A stretch of DNA of 64,000 bases from Metallyticus violacea (Eukaryota; Arthropoda; Insecta; Mantodea; Metallyticidae), in assembly GCA_030762175.1 (NCBI GenBank), contig CM060833.1:74523501-74587500 (forward strand), read 5' to 3'. The notes beneath the pieces were generated by a model. It was not told where the DNA came from and made no database searches. It saw only the letters and a list, made by a program, of their open reading frames with translations. This document shows, in pieces, positions 10,483-23,448 of this stretch (positions are counted from its first letter, which is position 1; each line of letters begins with the position of its first letter). The translations under genes and the position numbers were made by a program.

Positions 10483-10765
10483 GTCGGTATGATTTATTTA
10501 ACATCTCAGGTCATCAGCGTTCGATTCAAATCAGGGCGTGAAACGGCCGACAAGTTCTGCTCAGAGGCCTCTTTTTTCACGCTTGAGGTTCTTTTTCGTG
10601 CCGTAAATCTACGACACAGGATATAGGGCTTCACTTCCCTTCCAAAAGAAGCCATACTTAATATGTTTACGCCCGAAAAAATCCATCGGTACTGGCCGGG
10701 ATTGAATCCGCGGTCTTGGGTTTGGGAGGCAAGTATAGTTACCACTACACCACCAGGACCGACCC
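10483..10765 (-). mobile_element. SINE-B, full-length, reverse
   Basis: Reverse complement of SINE-B: the tail end is tgatttatttaacatctcag near 10489, the body gttctttttcgtgccgtaaa, and the tRNA-like head ends in accaccaggaccgac at 10765. It lies between SINE-C copy 2 and a SINE-C 3' fragment, so it was probably inserted into a pre-existing SINE-C. No convincing target duplication is seen. Confidence 0.85.
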
Positions 10766-10936
10766 ACAGAACCAGCCTGAGCAAGACTGGTTCTTCTTCC
10801 GCCTCAGATCGCTCTTCGATGCCTCAGGATTGGCTGCCTGGTGTATCTCTTCCTCCCAGAGATGTCCTCTTTGATAAAAAGCCCATCAGGGTGGCCATGA
10901 TGCCAAAAGCCTACTTCTGTTTATTACTATCCTAAT
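10766..10936 (+). mobile_element. SINE-C 3' fragment
   Basis: Contains the family words cagcctgagcaagactggtt, ggctgcctggtgtatctctt and cttcctcccagagatgtcc, which match 31241-31285 and the reverse of about 61000-61060. It could be the 3' remainder of SINE-C copy 1, split by copy 2 and the SINE-B. Confidence 0.6.
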
Positions 10937-13172
10937 CTATCTTAACTTTGACTATGCTGGTACTATTGCTATATAATAATTGACTATTAATTTAATCTGA
11001 AGTACGGTTTAGTTCACTTTCTGACTGACAAATAATCCAGTGGCATTGACGCCTTCCTGCACAAATGTTTCGTTTTTTGTGCCTGTTGAGTTTCACTCGG
11101 GATTTTCGGAATATGAATCTTAAACTTAGTCCCTTAGCCCATGCGGTATAATCCTGGATGATATGGCATCAAGGTAAATGTGACACCATATTGAACACAA
11201 AAAATCTTTATCTGAAGAGTACGGAAAAGATACGGATTGAGTTTTGTTTTAGGTAATTTACGTTATGCTTGTAACGATCTTTTTCATGCACTGAAAATAT
11301 TACACAAAACAATCGTAATATTTATTAAAAAGTATGTCCTCTGGTCATTACGGAAATTACAGTAACACACTCTGATTTCAACGAGCTTTTAATGGCCCTT
11401 ATTACTACGAGGGCATATTTTTCATCAGTCAGGAATTTTTCAATCAAGAAAAGAGATGAAAATCTGGTGGAGCCAATAAGATGAATAAGAAAATACAGTT
11501 GCAAATCATGTTTAAATTTTTTCTAAATGCAAAGTCATATATGTGACTCCCCCCCCCCCCCCTCCCTCGTTTGGTGCAGAATATTAGCATAGTATCTTTC
11601 AGTAGTACCTATTAGCAGAGAAATAGTCAATTAGCACCCCAGAAAACAAACCAGATTCTTTCCGACCAACTTCACAGATCCTGAAGTTTTCATTGTTCTA
11701 TGAGTCGTGTTTTCTGTTCTATAATATTACACCCTGTCATCGACACGACGCAAACCGGTGATGTATTGGAAGATGTGTCTAGAATGTAATTTAATTGATC
11801 AAACTAATATTTAGATAGACATTTAATTTACACTGTTCCATTGAGCTCATATTTCTTTGCGTCATGTTGCACGATCAATAATGTCTGCTACATAACTTGA
11901 CGCGTTTCGGTGTGCGGCCGTCCTTATCCTCAAGACGTCAACATATTTAGTTGGATATGTCAAATGAAGAAGAGACTTGGTATAATGGATTGAAACCAAA
12001 GAAGCATTATATGCAAATTTTGCTATTGATACAATATGTTTGTTAAAGTGCTGAGATACCGGATGTGATGGACCAAATCTGATTAGATATTCGTAATCAG
12101 CATATCACACTTGGTAATAACCAACATTCCAACAATAACCTAAAAAACCCGTTTTGGATTTGAGATTATTCAATAGAATTTCTCAAGTATTTTTATCTCG
12201 GTATGATTTTATTTTTATTCTCCTTCACCAAGTATTTAATTATTGTGTAGTGTCCAATGTTTTTCAATAAGTCTGCACTGCCAGCACACTACAGATCTTC
12301 TTCGGATGGAGTATTATTACACCGGTGTTCCCAAGAAAGATGGTAGAATTTGACAGAATAACAAGTTTAAAGCTGCCACTGTCATGTGCAGAGGTTTTTG
12401 AAACAATGATTGACGAAAGTTTCAGTACAATGAACTTAAATCAGGATTAGAACCCATGCACTTTATTGTATATTTGACCAATGCTCCCATCTCTAATATC
12501 TTTTTCATATTTTTTTATTTAATTAAAGCACCTGGTTCCCTAAGCAGGACCCTTGGTGTTGTGGTTTAGGCAAGTAGTAGTAGTGGTAGTAGTTTATCTG
12601 ACAAAGAAGTAACAATAACAAATACTACCGTGACTTTAATCAACGTAAATTTCTGTTTAGTCATCAAGCATGCTCCATAGTACTGATGTTACTCATAACA
12701 GTTGGTGGAAATATTCGCGGCATGCAGCAATCAATAGAAATATGTCTTTCAGATGAACTGCCTTCTGTGAGAGGTAAATTAAAGTACAACATGCAACAGT
12801 GAGTCAGGACATGCTGGTCTGTGGAATACGGAAATGCCGATTAGGTGTGTCAAGTTCACAGAGCATTCTTTCTGGTACATACCGCCTTTGGATATGGGAC
12901 GCCACTCACAGTGTGAGCCCATTAATTTCGCCATTATGTCCTTTTATTGAAGCATGTCTTCACATCAAGAATTTCACATTGCAAACAGCCATTTCTCAGC
13001 ATCTATTACATCACGCATTGTCCTTCTGGTTCATAATGATTAATTTGATCATATATGAAAGGTTCAGGAGGAAAGGAACTATTAAAGCGATTTTTAATAG
13101 AAACTTTTGAATAATAAAACATAAAAAAGGATATAGTACTAGGTCAGGGAAGGAAAAATTAATAAATTATTC
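10937..13172. other. Intergenic AT-rich DNA
   Basis: A run of about 12 C lies at 11551-11562 and a short AGT/GGT-type repeat near 12571-12594. The frame at 12799-13110 (+, 103 codons) has no recognised similarity and no splice context. Otherwise nothing is seen. Confidence 0.45.
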
Positions 13173-13178
13173 CAGTAT

Positions 13179-13382
13179 TTTTTTTTTTGATTCGTTTTAT
13201 TTAAGGACGCTCTTTAACATCTCAGGTCATCAGTGTCCTATTCAATTCCGGGCGTCAAACGGCCGATAAATTTTGCTCAGAGGCCTCTTCTTTCAGGCTT
13301 GAGGTTCTTTTCCGTGCCGTAAATGTACGATACGGGACCCACGGCTTTACTTCCCTTCCGAAGGAAACCATACTTAAGATGT
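13179..13382 (-). mobile_element. 5'-truncated SINE-B
   Basis: Reverse complement of SINE-B with the AT-rich tail at about 13179-13205 and the body up to gaaggaaaccatacttaaga. The tRNA-like head is absent. A short repeat, cagtat, flanks it at 13173-13178 and 13385-13390, possibly a minimal TSD of a 5'-truncated insertion. Confidence 0.8.
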
Positions 13383-13674
13383 TTCAGTATAATAAAAGTA
13401 AGTATCATAAATATTAACGGCTGTTTCAAATATTATATCATATGACGGTAGTTAAATTAAACTCCAATGGTCCATCAACAGATGCTATAGATTATATAGT
13501 GAGGTTATTTGGAATAACGGGTAGGCAGACCGCTACTGCGTACTAAGTGAAGCCTTTCATCAAGGCCTATAATGCATATGCAGGTAACAGCTTGCAGTTA
13601 ATATGAGGTAGTTACGGGTAGCTTTCGTTGTAAGTAAGTTGCAACTAATTATTCTTCCTTAGGTAAGCCACTAC

Positions 13675-14840
13675 ATACGAAACCATAAATTTCCGGCTTA
13701 ACTATTTCCTGGATATGATAAAGACAAAAACTATATTTCACGTTTCAATATACTTACCCTTTATTGCAATACACTTCACATCTTTGAATTAACATTTCAA
13801 TACCCCCCCCCCCCGCTGCAAAAAATACTCAGAGGTCTTGCCAATGGGCATAAACAGCATCCACCACTTCTTCGTCACACTTAAATTTCCTTACTGGAAG
13901 GTCCTTCTTGAGGTTTGAGAAGAGGGAATAGTCACTGGGAGCTAGATCTGGACCGTAGGGAGGATGGTCCATCTCCTTGAAGCCACATTTCTTCACAGCT
14001 TCCTTTGCAACAAGAGCTTTGTGCACAGGCACGTTGTCGAGAGGAAGGAGCAGACCACCACTCAACTTTCTTCGCCTTTTCTCTTTGATGGAAGCACGTA
14101 ATCTATGCAGTAGGCCAGCATAGTACTTCCCATTTACTGTGGTGTTCCTCTCTTTTAGACAAGAGATCATAGTAGAGGACCACAGTTTCATCTCCTGTAA
14201 CAATGGTTTGCAGAACTTCTCTCTCGTTTCCACGCCAGGGCTCCAAAATGCCTGACATCAGATGACTTATTGCTGCTTTTGGACTTAGGAAAGGAGTATA
14301 GGTACCCATCTTGCACTAACCTTATTCAAGTTCAAATGTTCATGAATAATTAAAAGGACTGTTGTTTTAGAAAGGCCCAAACTTGCTGCTATTTTTGTAA
14401 CTTTGAGCCGCCGATCTTCTACAGTTTTTCCTTCCACAAGAGCGACGTTTTCAGGAGTGAACATTTCCAAGGGCCGACCTGCACGCTTTTCGTCTTCAAT
14501 GCTTTCTCGACCCATTCGAAAAAGTTTGGTCCATTATTTTACGTTAGAATAATAGGGAGAATCTTCCCCAAATATACGTCCAATCTCTGTTTAATTTCAT
14601 TTGGAGCAAGTCCTTCTTTTGTGAAGTACTTAATAACAGCTCGAAACTCCTTTTTGAACATGTCATAATCTTCTACACATAGCCTCCTTTATGCAACTAT
14701 ATCTGAACAACTGAACACAGCGGAGTGGAAGTTAGAGCTGCAATTATTTACTTAACAGATAAGGTATGACATCAGATAAAGGTTTTGTGAAGGCGATAAT
14801 CCTTATCGGTGAGTCCGGAAACTTATGGACCTACTCCGAT
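13675..14840 (-). mobile_element. Mariner element 2 with both terminal repeats, transposase deleted internally
   Basis: Same family as the 5.99-7.53 kb element. The right end reads ccggaaacttatggacctac (14818-14837), whose reverse complement matches the left end (accataaatttccgg, about 13682-13696) and the left end of mariner 1. The minus strand carries the transposase from the HTH (EDRRLKVTKIAASLGLSKT, about 14440-14370) through TGDETV and LDNVPVHKA to PPYGPDLAPSDY (about 13950). It stops short of the usual C-terminus near a C-run at 13805. The sequence between the first catalytic D and the KERNTTVNGKYYAGLL segment is deleted, and the first frame is shifted, so no active enzyme can be made. 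Insertions and deletions differ from mariner 1, so the copies decayed independently. Confidence 0.88.
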
Positions 14841-15099
14841 ATATCTGGTTACTTTAAAGTAGGTTCACAGTTTCAAATGGCCATAACTAAACTTTTTTAA
14901 ATTCTGCAAAATTATAAGCAACCCCTTCTTCGCAAAGAAACGGAATTTTATAGTAACAAGAATAAATTAGAATATTATAAAAGAACAAACAAGGAAAAGT
15001 TAAACATGGCCACCTTAATAAGACATCCTTCTATTTTATTAACGTATTGGTAAATGTATTCATAGGAACTTTTTTCAATGACATCCGGTACTGATTGTT

Positions 15100-15560
15100 T
15101 CAATCCCTACCTATAATTAATTGTCGGGATCTAGAGTCAATTGTTCGGAAAATACCCCGTAATTTCAGACCACCAAATGTGTTGCTTAACAGTTTTTTCA
15201 ACATTCGAATATTTTGTTGCCCGTTTACCCTTACTGTTTTCGCTTGTTCATGTTCTATTTCTTCATAAAAATAAGTTTCTGTTATAAAACCACCCTGACG
15301 GTGACCTTGACACATGTAATATTTGCTGAACAATTGTATTCGGATTATTTTCGGACCATATCCTGTTATTGTGTGTTCGAAATGTGCCTCACCTGTCCAC
15401 AAGATTTTGTTCAGCCGTTCAACATTATTATGAGTTTCTGTTAACATTAACAAAACAAAAGTGACTGGAATCTATAGGTACTTGTCTTGGGTTAAAAAGT
15501 ATTTTAATTTAAGGGATGGAGCTGATTGTCTTCTCAGAATTTCCCATACTGTTGAGTAAC
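15100..15560 (-). pseudogene. Decayed Tc1/mariner-type transposase, central part
   Basis: A 117-codon open frame (15453-15100) reads through the central transposase region. NKILWTGEAHFE corresponds to the first catalytic segment (normally DEAHF, here GEAHF, so the Asp is lost). It is followed by a GYGPK segment and TETYFYEEIEHEQAKTVRVNG, which matches the Y(F)FE...VTVN block before the second catalytic D. Upstream, about 15560-15500, a frame reads like the ...VWEILRK linker. The block that would carry the second catalytic Asp is not recognisable. This is a different lineage from the two mariners above. Confidence 0.65.
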
Positions 15561-15888
15561 TCATCTCCATACGCTTTCCAAATTTATTACCAGTGTCAAA
15601 CATTGTGTGCAAAATTTTGACAAAGAACTTAGTGGAATTCTTGTAAAACTAAAACTGCCCAATCCCTTATTACCGATTAACTGCACCAGCTTTTCCAAAT
15701 TTGTTCACCGGTTTACGAAATTATTTTACAGAGCAGGATCCATTTCTCATCCATACAAAGTTTGAACATTTCTCAAAACATTGGAATGTTGCATTCGTAA
15801 TAGCATTAAATGAGGCCATAAAAGCATAAAGGAAAAGTTTCTAAAAATTTTGTTAGCATTCTAAACCAAAATTGTTTACCCATTTTTT

Positions 15889-16166
15889 TTTTTTTTTTTG
15901 TTTTGTTTTTGGATGGTGTTTAACGTCCGTTTTTACTACTGAGGCCCACAGGCGAAATGATATATTGGGAAAGGAGTTTTTTTTAAGGAAGGAAACGTTC
16001 CAGATCTAAGTTTAGGGTACCTCCCCGGCATTTGCCAGCTCTGAGGACTGAGGAAAACCTGAAAAAAACTTCAGTCAGGGAGGACGGTCCTGGCAAGATT
16101 CGAACCCCAGATCTCCCGCTCACGACTCTGCGCCTTAACGACCTCGGCCACCCGTGGCGGTCACTA
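15889..16166 (-). mobile_element. SINE-A, full-length, reverse
   Basis: The tail end ggtgtttaacgtccgttttt is at about 15915, preceded by a T-rich run (15883-15912). The body (acgttccagatctaagttta) follows, with the box B complement gattcgaaccccag near 16097 and the head complement aacgacctcggccacccgtg near 16138. Frame 15983-16216 (-) is a translation of it. Confidence 0.88.
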
Positions 16167-16191
16167 CACAAAAGCGACACACACACACACA

Positions 16192-16272
16192 TATATACAT
16201 AATATAGCGATTTCAAATGTGACTTTATCTTAGAGTTTTATCCTTTTCTGCTCTTATAATTAGTGCTAATTT
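16192..16272 (-). repeat. Single-arm copy of the 30-kb palindrome sequence
   Basis: The segment atatagcgatttcaaatgtg ... gactttatcttagagtttta ... tccttttctgct matches one arm of the hairpin at 29917-30072 with a few changes. It is also preceded by a CA/TA-rich microsatellite, as at the 30-kb locus. This shows the arm is a dispersed repeat. Confidence 0.7.
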
Positions 16273-17149
16273 TTACATATATAAAAATTAAAATGCTCTA
16301 AATCATAATGTTACTGCTGGCCATTAAAATTGCAACACATTGTGTGTAATCATAACGGTCATGCGGAAATTATATCTATATTCTCGTTCGGTTGTTTAAG
16401 GGGTCGCTCCTATCCCAATCCACTGATCTCATGCTAGTTTCACTGTGGCCGCATTTCGTCCAACATGACTATCAATTTTTATCTACAAAGCCCTTGATCA
16501 AATTCAGACACTTGCTAGTATTGCTGTTGTATTTTCGACGAGTTATATTCGTTCCATCTGAGAAATTTTGTGAGTAGCTTTATCTCGTCTCTTATAGGCG
16601 TTGCAATTTAATGGCTAGCAATGTATATGAAATCTAACTGATGTACGGAAGATTTAGTCGTTTCAAGCTGGGACTTTTTAGAATAACTATAGTTTCGCTA
16701 TAAAATTAGGTGATAATCTAAAAAAACATACAAATTGTACCACTGTCTTTGTCTCCACCTTATATTCTTGTTTAATTTAAACCCTTTTGAAATGGATGGC
16801 CATTATTTTTAAGAAACATAAAACATTGAATATTCAAGATATTAAATATATTCCTAACCCTAATGCCTGTAAAAGTATTTGATATATTTTATAATATTAT
16901 AGTGTACATATTTTTCATGCCTAAGTTTAAAATTGACACCTGCAATAAAATGTATGCCATCACCGTATTTCGTCCCATTTCTGATTTTGATAAACTGGAT
17001 CGTTTGGTACTCTCCAATTATAGATTAAGCATTATCCCCATGGACAGCTAATATCTGTCGTTTCGAAACTACAGTTTACTAATTGCCCAGACTTAACCAG
17101 TCTTGCCCCACAACAAAGTGCCAAGAGAAGATGAAACGCGTGAGTGATT

Positions 17150-17240
17150 CAGGTATGATAAGAATGTGGGTCAGGTGAGGTACGCGTGCGCGAGTGACGT
17201 CATATGCGGTGACTGACCTCTCGTAACAGCTGCACATCAA
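17150..17240. promoter_or_regulatory. Possible regulatory patch with a CRE
   Basis: A GC-richer island in AT-rich DNA containing tgacgtca (about 17196-17203), the consensus CREB/ATF site, beside CpG-containing words (gtacgcgtgcgcgag) and the neighbouring cagctg E-box (about 17228). No exon is attached. One consensus word in 64 kb is weak evidence. Confidence 0.2.
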
Positions 17241-20200
17241 GCAATCGGTTTACTCCATTCTTTATTTACCCATTTAGATTTAGATTTATACTAAACTTCT
17301 GTTAAAAAGTGCCGACTGTTGGTGTTGGCATATGAGAGAAGTAGTAATAACGTGCTCTCATAGACCTTGATGGCGATATTCATGGTCAGCATAGCGGTTG
17401 GATTTTATCCGTACTATTACGCGTTAAAGAGTTGTTACGTTAGTACCGTGTACATTTTTGCTTACATTTATTTCCCATTTTAAAATGAAAACGTTATAGG
17501 TAACTATCAATGACAAAAGTTACAAAAAGTGTAGCAGTTAATTGCATAAAAGTGTTATAAATATAGGAAATAAACTAAAGGAAACGAGGATCTAAGTGAA
17601 TTAAGGAATAGTCTATGATGTTAAATAAAATGGCAGCACCTATCAGTAAATTGCCAGAGTATATGAGTAATATTCTGTAATGATGATAATGAAATATAGC
17701 AAACAACTAATCTCTGTGGGGGGGGGGGGTTAAATTATAATTGATTCTTTGTTAGAACGGAGTAAACGGATGGGAAAATTCAGAAGTTCAAGCAATACCA
17801 GCATAAATAACTAAATAATGTAACTGTGTTAACAAATCTTTGGCAAACTTTACAATTATTAAGTAAAATATATAGCAGAATGAATAGCTAATTTCAGCAA
17901 TGCCTAAGTTTTATCCAAGAAGGGAGGAACAATGCTTTTTAAGATTCATTGTTTCACCATTTATCCAACAGTATCCATAAGCTGGATCCGTGAAATATGT
18001 ATCCATTAGTGCCATTACAACTTCAAAATGCTACAAAATGTCAGTTAAAATCAACCATTGGATAATTTATGTGCTCTACCAGTAAAGCTATTTATTACAT
18101 TCTGGACTCACTTTAGTATTGTTAGGGTTCATCTTTTCTATTGCAGTTGGTCATCACCAGATGGTTTTAGGTTTTGCAGGTCAATCTTCTGTTACTTCTA
18201 GTATGTTCGTATAGCGCGAGAATTTCGTTCCACCTCGCATGAAGGTGGAGCATAAACAAAACCTTCAATTGTTTCGCAGTGTTTTATTTTTTGTTTGGGA
18301 TTACAGTACATGACCTTTCAGAATGTCTTGTGCTTCATTCATTTGTTTATATCTTGGATTTCTAGAAATAATGTTCTGAGCTTTTTCTTTAACGATTTGA
18401 ACTAACTTTAAGCGGGATAATGTCTTAAAAGCATTTAACGACTCTCACTTTTTAGTACTACTTGCTTCTAATTATGACACGGAAGATGGAAAATGAGCGA
18501 AATGTGGGCGGTGAAACAAAGATTAGTCTCGACTTCTGAGTGTGAGAGGATCTTTTGAACTACAGTGAGCAACGAAGCATTATTGGAATCAAAAGTTTTA
18601 CTACGTTTATAATTGTTTTTAGGTGTTTAACATATTAGATAGTAGCAAACAGTCAAGTGCTACAGCGAGTTAAATTTGGTTCTGGGAGAGGCCATTATTT
18701 TAAAACTTGTCAACTAAGATGCCTTTTCGTGAAATCCTTTTTACAGAAGACATAAGTCTATCAACAAGTACAAAATGAACTCTGTTTCTGATAAACAATG
18801 CAATTCATGTGCAAGACAAGCTAGATGTATCATATTTGGGAATATTACTTGTAATGCTTTACCGTAACTAATGCCATTACTTACAAAAACGAATACTCGC
18901 CTTATTAAATTTCATCTGGAGAAGATAAATTTGCTGAATCAACGGGAAATTTTGCAATTGTGAAGAACTTTGAGATGAAGCCTTAGAATTAAAAAAGATA
19001 CAAGAAAATACAGGAAACGCCATACCAGAAAATCTTCAAGAATTTGTAATAATTTTGATCAATTCCATAGACTACTACTAAGCTCTGAACCGGTGATTTC
19101 CAGCGGAGGTCTTTCTGAGAATAAAAGATGACATCCTACCCAGGAAGTGGGTAATCTGTTGTTTATATCCGAGGACGAAATAAGCGGGAATGGAAAGAGG
19201 AATAAAGCGACGCATCCGAATCAGGAGATGAATAAATATTTAATTGTAATATTTTTATAAACTAAAACAACAACTTCAAATTAACATTTAATTCGATGTT
19301 TATGAATGAAAAAAGTCAATTTTGTTAAAGGAATATATTTTTGTACGTTTTTTTTTTTTTTTTTTTTTTTTTCCGAATCGGATCTGTCCTAGACGGTTCG
19401 TTTTTAAGAAAAAAAAGTTAATAAATAAATAAATAAATAAATAAAAATAAACTTTACAATATGCAGTCGTTCGAATCTGTTATTGCATTTTTAATAGTGA
19501 TACAAAATTGTCTTTGGAGTGTTTCTCATCAATAGTTTCATTGTTACACTGCATCATCAATCAATTTGTGCGCAGAATTGATTCTGTTATTTTAGTAGAG
19601 GAAAATATTACAGGGGAATATGGCCATCTAGGAAAGCTTCACACAAATAATTAGAAAATTGAAAGGTAATTTTACCGGTACGCGAATTTTGAATTTTCAC
19701 CAAAAAGTATAGGGATACTTTTTTTGTTGTTTACCTTTAAAATTTCCTTGTGCTTACTAGGGTTGAAAGGTTATATCATTTGGGAGCGCATCTTGTTACT
19801 AACATTTTTTCACACGCTTGACAATAACGCATTTTTCTTCAGTACAACAATATGAGAAATTTGTGTACCACTTGGGATAAGATACAGTGCTTCAAATTTC
19901 AACAAGAAGGAAAAGATAAACTGCTTAAGGATCATTTTGGATAAGACTGACAACATAATCATTTATCAGACATTTACTTATTACTGGAATTTGATAACTG
20001 ACAGTGAAAATAAAACCCATGACGAAATTATGCACGGTGATTGCTTGTATTCCATTAACGAAAAATAAATACCATGCTTTCTTAGCCTTTAATAATAAAT
20101 TTTATGTCTTTCTGATATGTAAATTAGTTAGCTTAAACCCAATGAAAATTAAAATATGTAGCAAATTGACTGTCCAAATATATAAGAAACATAATTGACT

Positions 20201-22619
20201 ATATATGTCAGCCAATAACAAAAATCTATATGTCCAAATATATTTTTATAATATTTGTAAAAAAATGGTTTTATATGTATTGATAGGCATTGTATTTCTG
20301 ATTTAGTTTTTCAGTAGGTAGGTACTATAAAAATGAACAAAAATTTAAAAAAGTGCAGTTTTTCACAGAACAATTTCCATTGGACCAAGATGGTTGTTAA
20401 TCTAACGCCCCCTCATGTATCATTTAAAGGCAAAAGCTGTACCTACACTCTGAGAAATGTCTCTTCTTGGAACTGGAAATGAACATTAAGGATCGAATAT
20501 AACAGGAAAATCCTATGAAAAATCCTTTCTTATTTCTACCTCTGTAATATTGATTATAGGGGAGAGAAATGTGATGACGGAAGTACTAAAAAATTCTTGG
20601 TATGTGCACTGGGAGCCAAGCACGAGAATCATATTATAAACTGTTCTGGCACTTGAATACATTCCTTGCATACTTAGTGTTGTAACAGATCTGGCGAACA
20701 GCTGAATCCTTTGGCACGGTCAGATGTGTTTTGTTTTACTTTTGCGAATCTTCAAGCAAACTACCCAACATACAGCTGAAGTAAAGCTTATTGAACCAAT
20801 TAAGAGGGAAAAAAGGAGCGAGAAAATATAGAGATAGGTTGCAATAGCATTGGTAAGATTTTAACTTTTTAACAATACGAAAATAAACTTACTAAAATAA
20901 AGCATTTATAGGATAAAAATCTAGCTTGAAAGCATTACTATGTTAAAGTGATTTTTAACAATTATATTACGATCTAACAAATTCGTAAATTGCTGAAATA
21001 CGAATGACGACAGATTTCATCACTAACTTCAGGAAAACTTTGCAAATGATGAGAAAATCTAATGAAAATGTCATGCTGCATTCGGGATGTACATCCTGAA
21101 TCTAAACTGAAAAAAAAAAAAACAAAAGCAAAAACAAAACAAAACAAAAAAACAAAAAACAAAGCGGTTGGGGAAAAAATATATCTCTATATTTCAGGGT
21201 TTTGCTTCGGGAATTTTGCTACATTAATAATACGTAAGTTTGGGTTTTTGGGATACTCATGTACGGGATTAATTATTTACCTTGAGAATTTTGATCCTGA
21301 ATCCGGCAATGGTTCCATTGAAGTTCTGGTCTATACAAAGGTCATTGTTTTTGCATATATACATAAACATCTATTAGCTCCAGAAAAATGAAAACTTAAT
21401 ATGCGTACAAGATATTACCGGCAATTTTGAACAATACTTAAATCGTATTGTCATTCGTGTTACATACTCAATGTATTCATTTTTAAAAAGTTTCATATTC
21501 TGTTGGTTTTCTTTGTATTTTGTTCAGTTCGAATGTTTATACAAAGTCTTCTAAATTCTTTAATGTTTTGCTCTCTTTTGGTATTAGAATTCACAAGCCA
21601 AAGTCGGGGTTAGTAGCCTTCGGGATGAGGTGAAAGCGTTGCAGCCTAAGTCAATCATCTGGCTCTTTTTGGAATCAATATGGTTATAGATAAAAAAGAT
21701 TTTATTTGATTTATAGCTTTGTACATTCAAAGTAAGAGATATCTCTCAGAAGACCAAAAAATAGTGTCAATTAGAATAATATCTGAGTAATAGGAATTTC
21801 TAAGCACTAAAACCAGAATAAAGGGAAATGAAGTTACATAGACACTAGGCTATAGAAAACAAGTGGGAAGGGTACAAACCACACTCTTCCCTTACACTGT
21901 CACTTATCAGTTCTTCTTTACCTGTCGGACGATAGCTGATAGCTTATAATAGCGCTTTGTTTGCATTGATCTAGTAGTTTGAGTGTACCTAAATAGATGT
22001 TGATTGCTTAAGAAATCCGATGCTTAGTAATTATCTTATTTTTAAAGATATGAACAAATGCCTCTAACACAGTTAAGAGATACTGACAACTAAATCACAA
22101 AGAATGTACGGCGTTTATTGTTCTCTCATACAAATTATTTTTTCTGTAATTCCTTTAAATTAAAACAATCCCTTAATTCCTATGTTTTAAAAAAATATAT
22201 ATTTTTTTTAAAGAGATTCATTTTCCTCTGCATCAAGACAGACTCTTGATTTTCAAATCTTTCCCCTGTAAGATTAAAAAGAGAATGTATCAAGTGTTCA
22301 GTTATAGTGAAGACAGACAACTATTGGAGTATTCAATATTTCAAGCTCCATTCTCAGTAATGCGACATTTTGCACTCAAGCATTTCTTATGGAAAATAAC
22401 TCTACGAAGCAGTTTTTGCTTTCTTTCTTGGATTCAGTGGTGCAAGTTGCTTAGAGATGCCCAGTAAACATCTGATTTGCGTTCAAGAAAGTTATGCATT
22501 AAAAGTGTTCCACAATTTCCAGAATATCGTTGGCATAATTAATCTTTTCTCTAATACATATGCGAAATCAAGGAAAACCTCCATACTCTGAGCCAATACG
22601 TTTTTTCAGTTTTTGTTTC

Positions 22620-22620
<1 letters not shown>

Positions 22621-22651
<31 letters not shown>

Positions 22652-22662
22652 CTTCTTCTTCT
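22621..22662. repeat. (TTC)n microsatellite
   Basis: About 14 uninterrupted CTT/TTC units. Confidence 0.95.
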
Positions 22663-22796
22663 TTTTATTGACTCATGTTGATTTTATAAAGTATTTTTAA
22701 ATAAAGTAAATACTTGAGCAAAGTATTTTGAAGGTTTGTTCTGATGAATAAACAAACATTTAGAATAGTTCTAATTGCAGTATTTGAGAAATCTGT

Positions 22797-23448
22797 TGTG
22801 TAGAAGCCGTTTATCTGAAGTTCGGTTAACCGAAACGTTTCAGTTTAATTACTTTCCTTTTTTTAATATTTCATGCCTTCGCAATACACAAATTCTGCAC
22901 TCAAGCTTTCATTAGAAGTATAAGGAAATTATTTTACAGATTTTGATTCCTTAGCAGGTGTGCTACTCATGTGCTTGAATGTCCGTTCTGAAGGCACCTT
23001 ACTTTTTTTGTTTGTAATTTTTGTAGTATGACTGAAGGGTATATTTTTATTTACAATAGACGCGGGCACGCACTATATCGGCAACATATAACTGTATCCA
23101 CAGTTTGAAGTATTTCATATTCAAGAAGCGTGCAAGAATGTTTTGCACACATACAAAGTTAAGATATAATTCCAATAAATGTCGAGTAGTGACAAGAAAA
23201 GTCAGCAAGGAAACGCTGAGAAACTAAAAATTCATATAAAATATCTAATTACCCTTTTAAGCATAACTTATTATTGAAAGTTGTAATTAAAATGTATAGA
23301 GTATTTGAAGAGCAAGAAGAGATTTTTCTAACAGTTTTTTTGCTTTTAAATATAATGTTGATTTCTGGTACTTATTTTTTATCCGAAATATTGCTTATCC
23401 GAAATCACCTCCGCCCCCATTGTTTCGGATAAACGGGGTTCTACTGTA
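22797..23448. mobile_element. Pogo/Tigger-like MITE
   Basis: The right end reads ggataaacggggttctactg (23427-23446). Its reverse complement has the pogo/Tigger terminal form CAGTAGAACCCCGTTTATCC. The left end (tagaagccgtttatctgaag, 22801-22820) is an inverted, slightly diverged match. A second GGTTAACCGAA / TTATCCGAAA motif just inside each end (22825-22835; 23380-23405) repeats the word, as in that superfamily. The roughly 650 bp interior has no transposase frame, so this is a non-autonomous element. The expected TA target dinucleotide is present at the right (gta) and uncertain at the left. Confidence 0.75.

Larger units (their letters stand above)
16273..22796. other. Long intergenic stretch, AT-rich
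   Basis: No gene is recognised. Visible items: a somewhat GC-richer patch at 17095-17245 with a CRE word; a G run at 17708-17717; a T run of about 25 at 19348-19372 followed by an (AATA)n stretch at 19421-19445; an A-rich block at 21109-21165; and a (TTC)n array at 22621-22662. All frames are under 110 codons and unremarkable. Confidence 0.45.

Noticed and set aside
10306..10784. Plus- and minus-strand frames of 90-106 codons
   Set aside because: They lie entirely in SINE-C and SINE-B sequence.
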